DNA of 64,000 nt from Ideonella sp. MAG2 (lineage in GTDB: Bacteria; Pseudomonadota; Gammaproteobacteria; Burkholderiales; Burkholderiaceae_C). Below the pieces are notes generated by a model, which ran no database searches, was not told the origin of the DNA, and worked only from the letters and a program-made list of their open reading frames with translations. A program made the translations under genes and the position numbers. Below, in pieces: positions 1-7,540 of this stretch (positions are counted from its first letter, which is position 1; each line of letters opens with the position of its first letter). The stretch covers positions 622,736-686,735 of the forward strand of contig PTEU01000002.1 in the NCBI GenBank assembly GCA_004359425.1, read 5' to 3'.

Positions 1-263
1 TGCCACTGCGCCAGAGGTGGGTCGTTCCAGGTCAGGGATTGGGCGGCCTGCACCGCCCGTTGGGTGGAGCGTCGCATCTCGGCAGCAACGGCCGAAGCCA
101 CCGACTCAGCCTTGTCTTGGGCTCGATTGGACTCATGGTCCAGGGTCAGGCGCAGCAGCAAGGTCTGCGCCACCGCCAGCAGGGCGATCAGCACCACCCA
201 CAACAGCCAGCGAGGGCGGCGTCGCAGGCGACGGATGTCGAGCAGGGAGGCAAGGTCAGTCAT
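1..263 (-). CDS. N-terminal part of a membrane sensor protein, probably a histidine kinase (runs off the window)
   Basis: Translating the minus strand from an ATG at 263 gives about 87 residues before the window edge. An Arg-rich stretch (RRLRRRPRW) is followed by one hydrophobic segment of about 22 residues (roughly 18-40), then a helical, charged region. That layout fits the first membrane segment and periplasmic start of a sensor kinase. No catalytic domain lies inside the window, so the histidine kinase label is an inference. It follows the purine permease gene on the same strand, 39 bp downstream of its stop. Confidence 0.45.
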   Translation of the reverse strand, partial: MTDLASLLDIRRLRRRPRWLLWVVLIALLAVAQTLLLRLTLDHESNRAQDKAESVASAVAAEMRRSTQRAVQAAQSLTWNDPPLAQW

Positions 264-287
264 GGGTCGGCCCGATTGTGCCGACCC
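264..287 (-). promoter_or_regulatory. Hairpin immediately before the sensor gene start
   Basis: GGGTCGGC at 264-271 is perfectly complementary to GCCGACCC at 280-287, with an 8-nt loop. It fills the gap between the permease stop (303) and the ATG at 263. No Shine-Dalgarno sequence is visible outside it, and there is no U-tract. It may limit translation of the next gene or weaken read-through. Its function is not known. Confidence 0.4.
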
Positions 288-302
288 ACGACCGAGACGG
301 GA

Positions 303-1826
303 TCAGTGAATACCGAAAGACTTGGAGGCTTCAACCGAAGACTGGGTGTCGCCTCGGCTGCCGTTAAAGAGCAGGTTGAGCAGAACGGCGCTCAACGAAG
401 CCAGCAAGATGCCCGACTCCAGCAGCGGATGCAGAGACTTGGCCATGTGCTGGGTCCAGTTAGGTGCCACCAAGGGCAGCAAACCGAAACCAATCGACAC
501 CGCCACAATCATCTGGTTGTGACGATTGTTGGCAAAGTCCACCTTGGACAGAATGCGCACACCGGTGGCGGCCACCATGCCAAACATCACCAAACCAGCG
601 CCGCCCAGCACAAACTGAGGCACAGACTCCACCAGCGCGGCCATCTTTGGCAACAAGCCCAGCACGATCATGATGACCCCCGCAGCCACGCAGACAAAGC
701 GGCTGCGCACCCCGGTGACCCCGACCAAGCCCACGTTTTGCGAGAAGCTGGTGTAGGGGAAGGTGTTGAAGACGCCGCCAATCAAGGTGCCGAGGCCGTC
801 GGTACGCAGGCCGGCCGTCAGCTCGGCCTGGCTGAGTCGTTTGCCCGTGATGTCGGACAGGGCCAGGAACATGCCGGTGGATTCGATCATCACAACAATC
901 ATCACCAGGGTCATGGTGAGGATCATCACCAGGTCAAAGGTGGGCATGCCAAAGGCAAAGGGCGTGACCACATCAAACCAATGCGCCTTGGCCACTTTGT
1001 CGAAATTCATCTTGCCCACGGCAATGGCCACCACGCAGCCCGCCACCAGGCCCAGCAACACCGAAATATTGGACACAAAGCCCTTGGCGTATTTGGAGAT
1101 GAGCAAGATAGCCACCAGCACAAAGGCCGCGATGGCGAGGTTGTCGAGCGCCCCGTAGGTGGCCGAAGGCACCATGGGCACGGGTCCGGGCAACTTCATC
1201 GCGGGAGCTGCTGCCGCTGATGCACCTGCCGCCACCGAAGCTGCCGCCGAAGCTGCGGCTTCGGCGGCCTTGGCTTTCACGCCGTCCACCATGGTGACCA
1301 GCTTGGGCACATCCACCTGCTGCGCAAAATTGGCCGGCCCGCCCATGGCCCAACCCACGCCCACCCGCATCAAGCTGATGCCAATGACAGCAATGATGGT
1401 GCCGGTGACCACTGGCGGAAAGAAGCGCAGCATACGCCCCACCAACGGTGCCAGCACCATGGAGAGAACGCCCGCCCCGATGATGGCCCCGAAGATGGCG
1501 CGTGCCCCGTCCACCCCCGGTTGCGCATTAGCCATGGCCACCATGGGCCCCACCGCTGCGAAGGTCACCCCCATCATCACCGGCAGCCGAATGCCAAACC
1601 ATTTGCTAAAGCCCAGGGACTGAATCACCGTCACCAAGCCACAGCAGAACAAGTCGGCGGAGATCAGCAAGGCCACTTGCTCGGGCGTGAGCTTGAGGGC
1701 TCGTCCCACGATCAAGGGCACGGCGATGGCACCGGCATACATCACCAGCACATGTTGCAAGCCCAGCGCGGCCAAACGGCCTGCAGGCAGCTTTTCGTCG
1801 ACCGGGTGGTCGCTGCTTGAACTCAT
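303..1826 (-). CDS. NCS2-family purine (urate/xanthine) permease
   Basis: A 507-residue multi-spanning membrane protein of the nucleobase:cation symporter-2 family. It is expected to carry urate or xanthine across the inner membrane with protons. The sequence shows 12 or so hydrophobic segments and the NCS2-type stretches GLQHVLVMYAGAIAVPLIVG near the N-terminus and NTFPYTSFSQNVGLVGVTGV in the second half. The ATG at 1826 has a GAGGAG ribosome-binding site. It lies 110 bp downstream of puuD on the same strand, so urate is the likeliest substrate. An Ala-rich insertion of about 35 residues sits near residues 185-220, in a loop. Exact substrate choice between xanthine and urate cannot be read from the sequence. 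Confidence 0.88.
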   Translation of the reverse strand: MSSSSDHPVDEKLPAGRLAALGLQHVLVMYAGAIAVPLIVGRALKLTPEQVALLISADLFCCGLVTVIQSLGFSKWFGIRLPVMMGVTFAAVGPMVAMANAQPGVDGARAIFGAIIGAGVLSMVLAPLVGRMLRFFPPVVTGTIIAVIGISLMRVGVGWAMGGPANFAQQVDVPKLVTMVDGVKAKAAEAAASAAASVAAGASAAAAPAMKLPGPVPMVPSATYGALDNLAIAAFVLVAILLISKYAKGFVSNISVLLGLVAGCVVAIAVGKMNFDKVAKAHWFDVVTPFAFGMPTFDLVMILTMTLVMIVVMIESTGMFLALSDITGKRLSQAELTAGLRTDGLGTLIGGVFNTFPYTSFSQNVGLVGVTGVRSRFVCVAAGVIMIVLGLLPKMAALVESVPQFVLGGAGLVMFGMVAATGVRILSKVDFANNRHNQMIVAVSIGFGLLPLVAPNWTQHMAKSLHPLLESGILLASLSAVLLNLLFNGSRGDTQSSVEASKSFGIH

Positions 1827-1936
1827 GGAATGCTCCTCGACAAAAAAAGTGGGTCACACAGCACTGGCACCGCTTTTTGGGCACGCGGTACGCAATACAT
1901 CAAGGCTTCAGGGGTGCAGCACAGGCCCGCACCGCT

Positions 1937-3133
1937 TTAGCGAATAGAGGCTCCCTCTTGCATCCAGCGTCGCAGAAGCTCGCGCTCTGCATCCGTCATT
2001 TGCGTGGCGTTGTTCATGGGCATGGCGCGCTGAACCACTGCCTGTTGAACCACGGCAGCCGCATGCTGAGACACCAACTCAGGGGTGTGCAAGGCCACCC
2101 CTTTGTTTTGAACCTGAGCGTTGTGGCAGAGCACGCAACGCTGGTCAATCACGGCCTTGACCTGAGCAAACGACACCGGAGCCTGCGCGGCCACCGCCGG
2201 GGCTGGCTTGGGGGCCAGCGCCACGGCCAGTGCCAGCAGCAGCACACAGCCCGCCACGGCATAGCCCCAAGGCGCAGACCGCCCCTCGACATGAGCCTTG
2301 TGACGTGCCACAAAGCTGTAGCGAATCAAGGCACCGGCCAGCATCAGCGCCACCAAAACCAGCCAGTTGTGGGCCGCGCCGGTAAGCCAGCCGTAGTGGT
2401 TGGAGATCATGGCCACCAACACTGGCAGGGTGAAGTAGGTGTTGTGGACGCTGCGCTGTTTACCGCGTTGGCCATGGACGGGGTCGGGGGCTTGACCGGC
2501 CCGCAACTGCTCCACCACCGTGCGCTGGCCTGGGATGATCCAGAAAAAGACGTTGGCACTCATGGCCGTGGCCATCATGGCCCCGACCAGCAAAAAGGCC
2601 GCCCTCCCGGCAAACAACTGGCAGGCCGCCCAAGCTGCAAAGGCCACCACCAAGGTGATGATGATGCCGACCAAGCGCTCGCCATCAGGGCGCTGGCCAA
2701 ACACGCGGCAGACCATGTCGTAGATCAACCAAAACACGCCCAAAAAGGCCAGTGCGGCGGCGATGGCCGCCCCGGCAGACCAGTCATATACCGACTTGTC
2801 GATCAGGTAAGTGCCCGCGTTAAAGAGATAGAGCGCGGTGAAGAGCGCAAAGCCGGTCAGCCAGGTGCTGTAGCTCTCCCAGTAAAACCAGTGCAGGTTT
2901 TGCGGCAAGCTGGGCGGAGACACCAAGTACTTTTGCGGGTTGTAGAAGCCGCCACCATGCACCGCCCACAACTCGCCGTCTACTTTTTTGGCCACCAAAT
3001 CAGGGGCCGTGGGTTTGGTGAGGCTGCTGTCAAGAAAGACGAAGTAGAAAGAGGAGCCGATCCAGGCAATGGCCGTGATGACATGCGCCCAGCGCAGCAA
3101 AAGATTGGCCCAGTCGAGCAAATAAACGTCCAT
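1937..3133 (-). CDS. puuD: Membrane-bound urate oxidase with C-terminal cytochrome c domain (PuuD)
   Basis: PuuD oxidises urate to 5-hydroxyisourate and passes electrons to the respiratory chain. The 398-residue protein has about eight hydrophobic segments in the first 300 residues (beginning MDVYLLDWANLLLRW) and then a periplasmic cytochrome c module with a single CVLCH haem-binding motif and a downstream Met-rich region (RAMPMNNATQMT) that could supply the axial methionine. The start at 3133 follows a GAGGG ribosome-binding site; an ATG 15 bp upstream is possible. It heads a minus-strand unit with the permease. A GTGTATACAC operator-like palindrome lies about 230 bp upstream. UraH, the next enzyme in the pathway, lies upstream of that. 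Confidence 0.93.
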   Translation of the reverse strand: MDVYLLDWANLLLRWAHVITAIAWIGSSFYFVFLDSSLTKPTAPDLVAKKVDGELWAVHGGGFYNPQKYLVSPPSLPQNLHWFYWESYSTWLTGFALFTALYLFNAGTYLIDKSVYDWSAGAAIAAALAFLGVFWLIYDMVCRVFGQRPDGERLVGIIITLVVAFAAWAACQLFAGRAAFLLVGAMMATAMSANVFFWIIPGQRTVVEQLRAGQAPDPVHGQRGKQRSVHNTYFTLPVLVAMISNHYGWLTGAAHNWLVLVALMLAGALIRYSFVARHKAHVEGRSAPWGYAVAGCVLLLALAVALAPKPAPAVAAQAPVSFAQVKAVIDQRCVLCHNAQVQNKGVALHTPELVSQHAAAVVQQAVVQRAMPMNNATQMTDAERELLRRWMQEGASIR

Positions 3134-3360
3134 GGCAACCCTCAACAACTTGCCGTGCCACCCACAAGGATTGCGGCCTTCCTCTGACGGAGCGGGCCGC
3201 CATCACCTGGCCTTTGGGCAACATAAGCAGGTTCCGCGCCAGCTTCAAGAAGGAAACCCTACAAGCCAGCGCGCCTGCTCTCACCACAGCGGGCTCTGTG
3301 AGAAGCGAAGGGTCGCAAACTGAGGCCTTGCAGGCCCCGGCACCGCGGCGACGTGGGGCG

Positions 3361-3372
3361 AAGTGTATACAC
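3361..3372. promoter_or_regulatory. Operator-like palindrome upstream of puuD
   Basis: The sequence AAGTGTATACAC contains the perfect palindrome GTGTATACAC (3363-3372). The same 12-mer occurs in the uraH/GntR intergenic region at 3950-3961. Its place upstream of puuD and the permease, together with the adjacent GntR gene, suggests that this regulator binds here. That assignment is inferred from sequence repetition and position. Confidence 0.6.
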
Positions 3373-3451
3373 CAAACCGGGGCATCGCCCCCGGACTTTC
3401 CCGGGCATGGTGCATGCCCAGGCCTTTTTATGGGGCCCGTTGATGCATGAA

Positions 3452-3501
3452 CCGTTCGCTCAGAGCTTGGCGAAGAGCTTCGACAAGCTCTGCCCAAACG
3501 G
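3452..3501. repeat. REP-like imperfect inverted repeat
   Basis: CAGAGCTTG (3461-3469) pairs with CAAGCTCTG (3484-3492), and outer CCGTT (3452-3456) pairs with AACGG (3497-3501). The core contains CTTCGACAAGCTC, a motif common in intergenic palindromic repeats of many proteobacteria. It lies 45 bp past the uraH stop and may end or stabilise that transcript. I saw no second copy in this window. Confidence 0.5.
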
Positions 3502-3545
3502 AATGCAAACTTTGTCGGGCTGTATGGATACGGTGGTGCGGCGAC

Positions 3546-3899
3546 TCAAGAGCCCCGATAGGTCGACCAAGACCAAGGGCTGACCAGCAAGGGCACGTGG
3601 TAGTGGCCCTGTACATCGGCAATACCAAAGTCCAGATGCACGGTGCCCACAAAGGGTGGCTCCGGCAAGGTGACGCCCCGCGCTCGGAAATATTCCGCTG
3701 CCTCAAAACTCAAGCGCCAGGTGCCAACGGCCATGGTGTCACCGGTCAGCAGCGGGCCGTCAGCACGGCCGTCCGCATTCAGTGTAACCCTCTGAACCAC
3801 CTCCACGTGCTCACCCTTCACGCGCTGCAGCGTCACCTTCATGCCAGCGGCCGGGCAGCCGTGGGCGGTATCTAAAACGTGGGTGGAGAGGCGGCCCAT
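3546..3899 (-). CDS. uraH: 5-hydroxyisourate hydrolase (UraH)
   Basis: UraH, a transthyretin-like cytoplasmic enzyme, converts 5-hydroxyisourate to OHCU, the second step of urate breakdown. The 117-residue protein begins GRLSTHVLDTAHGCPAAGM, which matches the family N-terminus including the catalytic His. It ends in YRGS, the diagnostic C-terminal tetrapeptide of hydroxyisourate hydrolases as against transthyretins. The start at 3899 (MGRLSTHV) is preferred because an upstream in-frame ATG at 3950 would add an unrelated tail and run into the operator. It is divergent from the GntR gene with a shared control region. Confidence 0.95.
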   Translation of the reverse strand: MGRLSTHVLDTAHGCPAAGMKVTLQRVKGEHVEVVQRVTLNADGRADGPLLTGDTMAVGTWRLSFEAAEYFRARGVTLPEPPFVGTVHLDFGIADVQGHYHVPLLVSPWSWSTYRGS

Positions 3900-3948
3900 G
3901 GCAATCCTTTCAAACAATTGGCTGATAAAAAAAGAACTCTTTCGCAGC

Positions 3949-3964
3949 AAAGTGTATACACTTT
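3949..3964. promoter_or_regulatory. 16-bp operator palindrome between uraH and the GntR gene
   Basis: AAAGTGTATACACTTT is a perfect 16-bp palindrome lying between the divergent uraH (start 3899) and GntR gene (start near 3993). Its core is repeated upstream of puuD. FCD-type GntR regulators often bind short palindromes built around TGTATACA, so this is a strong candidate for autoregulation and for control of both purine transcripts. Binding has not been shown. Confidence 0.65.
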
Positions 3965-3992
3965 AGGCCAGTCATCCAAGCCATTGCATGCC

Positions 3993-4766
3993 GTGACCGC
4001 CAAAGCCCCCTCCCGTTCAGCACCAGCGGCTGCCGCCAAAAAATCGCGGCGCAGCAAGGCTGCCCGTGAGGCCATAGAGCCCGTGGGCAGCGCCAGCAGT
4101 GGGGCCACTGAGCGCATCGTGGCCTCGATCACGGCAGCTATCGTCGAGCGACGCCTGATGCCCGGCACCAAGTTGGCCGAGCAGAAGATCGCAGACATTT
4201 TTGCGGTCTCCCGCACCATCGTGCGCCAGGCGCTGAATCAACTCTCTCGCCACCGGTTGGTCACCCTGTCGCCAGCACGTGGGGCTTTTGTGGCAACACC
4301 TAGCGTAGAGGAAGCTCGCCAAGTCTTTCAGGTGCGCTCCATGCTGGAGACCGCCATGGTCAAGGCTCTGGCGACATGCATCACGGACGCCCAGGTCGCT
4401 CAGTTGCGGCAACATCTCCAGCTTGAACGCGAAGCCATCGCCCACACCGACATTCCGGGCCGCACCCGTCTGCTGGCCGACTTTCATGTGGTCTTGGCCC
4501 GCATGTTGGGCAACACGGTGCTGGCAGACCTGCTGACCGACCTGCTGAGCCGCTCCTCGCTGATCGCCCTGATGTACCAGTCCAGCCATTCGGCCGAACA
4601 TTCGCAAGAAGAGCACAGCCGCATCGTCGATGCCCTGGCAGCGCGAGACAGCAAAACAGCCGCCAAGCTATTGACCCAACACCTCAGCAGTGTTGAGCGC
4701 AACCTCCATCTAGACCCACGCAGCCCTGATCTTGCCTTGGCGCTCTTGCCGTCCCGCATGCTATGA
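3993..4766 (+). CDS. GntR-family (FCD) transcriptional regulator of purine catabolism
   Basis: A 257-residue regulator if it starts at the GTG at 3993. A basic Ala/Lys-rich N-terminal tail leads into a winged helix-turn-helix (LAEQKIADIFAVSRTIVRQA) and a C-terminal all-helical FCD domain with RTRLLADFHVVLARMLGN and HSRIVDALAARD segments, which in this family form a metal and ligand pocket. The start is uncertain: the open frame extends upstream through the operator to 3879, which makes the longer form unlikely. Its stop overlaps the puuE start by 4 bp, so it is co-transcribed with the allantoin genes. The likely effector is a pathway intermediate such as urate or allantoin (inference). Confidence 0.85.
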   Translation: MTAKAPSRSAPAAAAKKSRRSKAAREAIEPVGSASSGATERIVASITAAIVERRLMPGTKLAEQKIADIFAVSRTIVRQALNQLSRHRLVTLSPARGAFVATPSVEEARQVFQVRSMLETAMVKALATCITDAQVAQLRQHLQLEREAIAHTDIPGRTRLLADFHVVLARMLGNTVLADLLTDLLSRSSLIALMYQSSHSAEHSQEEHSRIVDALAARDSKTAAKLLTQHLSSVERNLHLDPRSPDLALALLPSRML

Positions 4767-5746
4767 CCGACACCCCTAATCCTCGCCGCTACCCTCGCGA
4801 CCTGCATGGCTATGGTCGCAACCCGCCGCATGCCCAGTGGCCCGGTCAGGCCCGAGTAGCGGTGCAGTTTGTGCTGAACTACGAGGAAGGCGGCGAAAAC
4901 TCGGTACTGCACGGTGATGCTGGCTCCGAGCAATTTCTCTCGGAGATGTTCAACCCACCCGCCTTTGCAGACCGCCACCTCTCCATGGAGGGGATTTATG
5001 AGTACGGCTCGCGTGTGGGTGTGTGGCGGCTGCTGCGCGAGTTTGAACGCCGCAGCTTGCCGCTGACGGTGTTTGGTGTAGCCATGGCGCTGCAGCGCCA
5101 CCCAGAATTGACCTCCGCCTTCATGGAGCTGGGGCATGAGATCGCCTGCCATGGCTGGCGCTGGATCCACTACCAGAACATGCCCCCCGAGCAGGAGCGC
5201 GAGCACATTGAGCGCGGCATGGCGCTGATGGCCCTGATGACGGGGCCACTGCTGCCCGCCGATCAGCGCATCCATGGGGCGGGGTGGTACACCGGGCGAG
5301 ACAGCCCCAACACCCGCCGCTTGGTGGCGGAGCACGGTGGCTTCAGCTATGACAGCGATTACTACGGCGACGACCTGCCCTTCTGGCTGACTGTGCGCCA
5401 TAGCGACGGGGGCCGCAGCCCGCATTTGGTGGTGCCGTACACCCTGGATTGCAATGACATGCGCTTTGCGCTGCCCCAAGGCTTTAGCCATGGTGACGAG
5501 TTTTTTGAATACCTGCGCGACGCCTTTGATGTGCACTGGGCCGAAGGCGATGAACGCCCCAGCATGATGAGCATCGGCATGCATTGCCGTCTTCTCGGCC
5601 GCCCAGGCCGCATGCGGGCCTTGCAAAAGTTCCTAGACCATATCCAGCGCCATGACCGCGTTTGGATCACGCGGCGTATCGACATTGCCCGCCATTGGCG
5701 GCAAACCCACCCTTACGACGCCAACACCGCTTTTTTGTGGGAATGA
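4763..5746 (+). CDS. puuE: Allantoinase of the polysaccharide-deacetylase family (PuuE)
   Basis: PuuE hydrolyses allantoin to allantoate. It is a NodB-fold enzyme unrelated to the classical AllB allantoinase. The 327-residue protein starts TPNPRRYPRDLHGYGRNPPH, typical of the PuuE N-terminus. It carries the NodB-type stretch ELGHEIACHGWRWIHYQN with candidate metal-binding histidines, and the late SMMSIGMHCRLLGRPGR segment typical of this subfamily. It starts inside the GntR stop codon (ATGA overlap) and is followed after 1 bp by the UraD-AllC gene. This supports translational coupling in one purine operon. Confidence 0.93.
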   Translation: MTDTPNPRRYPRDLHGYGRNPPHAQWPGQARVAVQFVLNYEEGGENSVLHGDAGSEQFLSEMFNPPAFADRHLSMEGIYEYGSRVGVWRLLREFERRSLPLTVFGVAMALQRHPELTSAFMELGHEIACHGWRWIHYQNMPPEQEREHIERGMALMALMTGPLLPADQRIHGAGWYTGRDSPNTRRLVAEHGGFSYDSDYYGDDLPFWLTVRHSDGGRSPHLVVPYTLDCNDMRFALPQGFSHGDEFFEYLRDAFDVHWAEGDERPSMMSIGMHCRLLGRPGRMRALQKFLDHIQRHDRVWITRRIDIARHWRQTHPYDANTAFLWE

Positions 5747-5747
5747 C

Positions 5748-7535
5748 ATGAGCCCAAGCACCCAGCCCAGCACCCTGAGCCTGACCACGCTGAACGAGGC
5801 CAGCGCCGAAGCGTTTGCCCAGCACCTCAACGGTATTTATGAGCATTCTCCATGGGTGGGCCAGCGCGCCGCCGCCCTGCGCCCCTTTGCCAGCCTGCAT
5901 GCGCTCAAGCATGCCTTGGTGAGCGTGGTGCGCCAAGCCAGCCGCGAGGAGCAACTGGCCCTGATCCGCGCCCACCCGGAGTTGGCCGGTAAGGCCATGG
6001 TCGCCAAGTCTTTGACCGCTGAATCCACCCACGAGCAGAGCACAGCGGGGCTGACACATTGCAGCCCGGAAGAGTTCGCACATTTGCAGCAGCTCAATGC
6101 CGACTACAACGCGCGCTTTGGCTGGCCCTTCATCTTGGCAGTGCGGGGCCCGCGTGGCGTCGGCCTAAGCCGTCAGGAGATCATCCGCACCTTTGAGCGT
6201 CGGCTGCAGGGCTCGGCCGCCTTTGAGTTTGCCGAGGTGCTGCGCAATATCCACCGCATTGCAGAGATCCGCCTGAACGACAAGTTCGGCCACACCCCGC
6301 TGCAAGGCCAGCAAGTCTGGGACTGGGCCGAGGCCCTGGCCCAGCACAGCGAAGTCGAGGGCGCGCTGACCGTCACCTACCTGACCGAGCCGCACCGCGC
6401 TTGCGCCCAGCGCCTGGCTCACTGGATGCGCGACGACTGCGGCTTTGACCGGGTAGACATCGACGCCGTCGGCAATGTGGTGGGCGTCTATGACGGCCAG
6501 ACAGCCGATGCGCCCCGCTTGCTCACCGGCAGCCACTACGACACCGTGCGCAATGGCGGCAAGTACGACGGCCGTCTGGGCATTTTGGTGCCCATGGCCG
6601 TGGTGCGCGCCCTCAAGGCCAGCGGTACTCGCCTGCCCTTTGCGCTGGAGGTGGTGGGCTTCTCTGAAGAAGAAGGCCAGCGCTACAAGGCCACTTTCCT
6701 GGGCTCCTCAGCGCTCACCGGGCAGTTCGACACCCGTTGGCTAGACCAACAAGACGCCCAAGGCATTCCACTGCACGAAGCCATGCGGCGCGCGGGCCTG
6801 TGCGTGGACGACATCCCCCGGCTGCGGCGCGACCCGGCACGCTATCTGGGCTTTGTGGAGGTTCACATCGAACAAGGCCCGGTGCTGAATGCACTGGACC
6901 TGCCCTTGGGCGTGGTCACGTCCATCAACGGCAGCGTGCGCTTCATGGGCGAGGCCGTGGGTGAAGCCTGCCACGCCGGCACCACGCCCATGGGGCAACG
7001 ACATGACGCCGCCGCCGCGGTCGCCGAATTGATCTTGGCACTGGAGAAGCGGGCCTCGCAGGTGCCGGACTTGGTGGGCACTGTTGGCCTGCTGGAGGTG
7101 CCCCAGGGCTCCATCAATGTGGTGCCAGGGCGCTGCCGCTTCAGCTTGGACATCCGAGCCACCACCGATGCCGTGCGAGATGCCTGCGTGGCAGATATCC
7201 GTGCCGAGATCGCACGCATCAGCCAGAGCCGTGGTGTGCAGTTCCAGCTTGAGGAAACCATGCGCGCCAGCGCCGCCCCCAGTGCCCCTGAATGGCAGGC
7301 GCACTGGGAGGCCGCAGTGGCGGCTTTGGGCCTGCCTGTACACCGCATGCCCAGCGGTGCCGGGCATGACGCCATGACCCTGCACACCGTGATGCCCCAA
7401 GCCATGCTTTTTGTGCGCGGCTTGAATGCGGGCATCAGCCACAACCCGCTGGAGTCCATCACGGCCGACGACGCCGACCTGGCCGTCCACGCCTTCCACC
7501 ACCTCCTGGCCCATGTGGCCACTCCCACTGCCTGA
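5748..7535 (+). CDS. Fused OHCU decarboxylase (UraD) and allantoate amidohydrolase (AllC-like)
   Basis: One 595-residue polypeptide joins two enzymes of the pathway. Residues about 1-170 are UraD, with the IRAHPELAGKAM catalytic-His segment and GWPFILAVRG; it decarboxylates OHCU to S-allantoin. Residues about 180-595 are an M20-fold hydrolase of the allantoate amidohydrolase/carbamoylase group, with metal-site segments GSHYDTVRNGGKYDG, GFSEEEGQRYKATFLGSSAL, VEVHIEQGPVLNA and SGAGHDAM. The ATG at 5748 is chosen because the upstream extension overlaps puuE. The two steps flank the PuuE reaction, so the fusion puts steps three and five in one protein. I see no frameshift that could have created the fusion artificially. 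Confidence 0.92.
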   Translation: MSPSTQPSTLSLTTLNEASAEAFAQHLNGIYEHSPWVGQRAAALRPFASLHALKHALVSVVRQASREEQLALIRAHPELAGKAMVAKSLTAESTHEQSTAGLTHCSPEEFAHLQQLNADYNARFGWPFILAVRGPRGVGLSRQEIIRTFERRLQGSAAFEFAEVLRNIHRIAEIRLNDKFGHTPLQGQQVWDWAEALAQHSEVEGALTVTYLTEPHRACAQRLAHWMRDDCGFDRVDIDAVGNVVGVYDGQTADAPRLLTGSHYDTVRNGGKYDGRLGILVPMAVVRALKASGTRLPFALEVVGFSEEEGQRYKATFLGSSALTGQFDTRWLDQQDAQGIPLHEAMRRAGLCVDDIPRLRRDPARYLGFVEVHIEQGPVLNALDLPLGVVTSINGSVRFMGEAVGEACHAGTTPMGQRHDAAAAVAELILALEKRASQVPDLVGTVGLLEVPQGSINVVPGRCRFSLDIRATTDAVRDACVADIRAEIARISQSRGVQFQLEETMRASAAPSAPEWQAHWEAAVAALGLPVHRMPSGAGHDAMTLHTVMPQAMLFVRGLNAGISHNPLESITADDADLAVHAFHHLLAHVATPTA

Positions 7536-7540
7536 ACACC

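Larger units (their letters stand above)
3134..3545. other. Intergenic region between puuD and uraH
   Basis: This 412-bp stretch holds no convincing gene. It contains an operator-like GTGTATACAC at 3363-3372, a REP-like imperfect inverted repeat at 3452-3501, and presumably the puuD promoter. I could not pick out a convincing -35/-10 pair by eye. Short open frames across it lack a ribosome-binding site and family resemblance. Confidence 0.6.

Noticed and set aside
39-1220. A 393-codon plus-strand open frame opposite the purine permease
   Set aside because: Its translation is Gln/His/Gly-rich low-complexity sequence, the mirror of a GC-rich membrane protein gene. No ribosome-binding site or family match; the NCS2 permease on the other strand is certain.
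1817-3187. A 456-codon plus-strand open frame opposite puuD
   Set aside because: Same shadow pattern; the minus strand encodes a complete urate oxidase with its haem motif.
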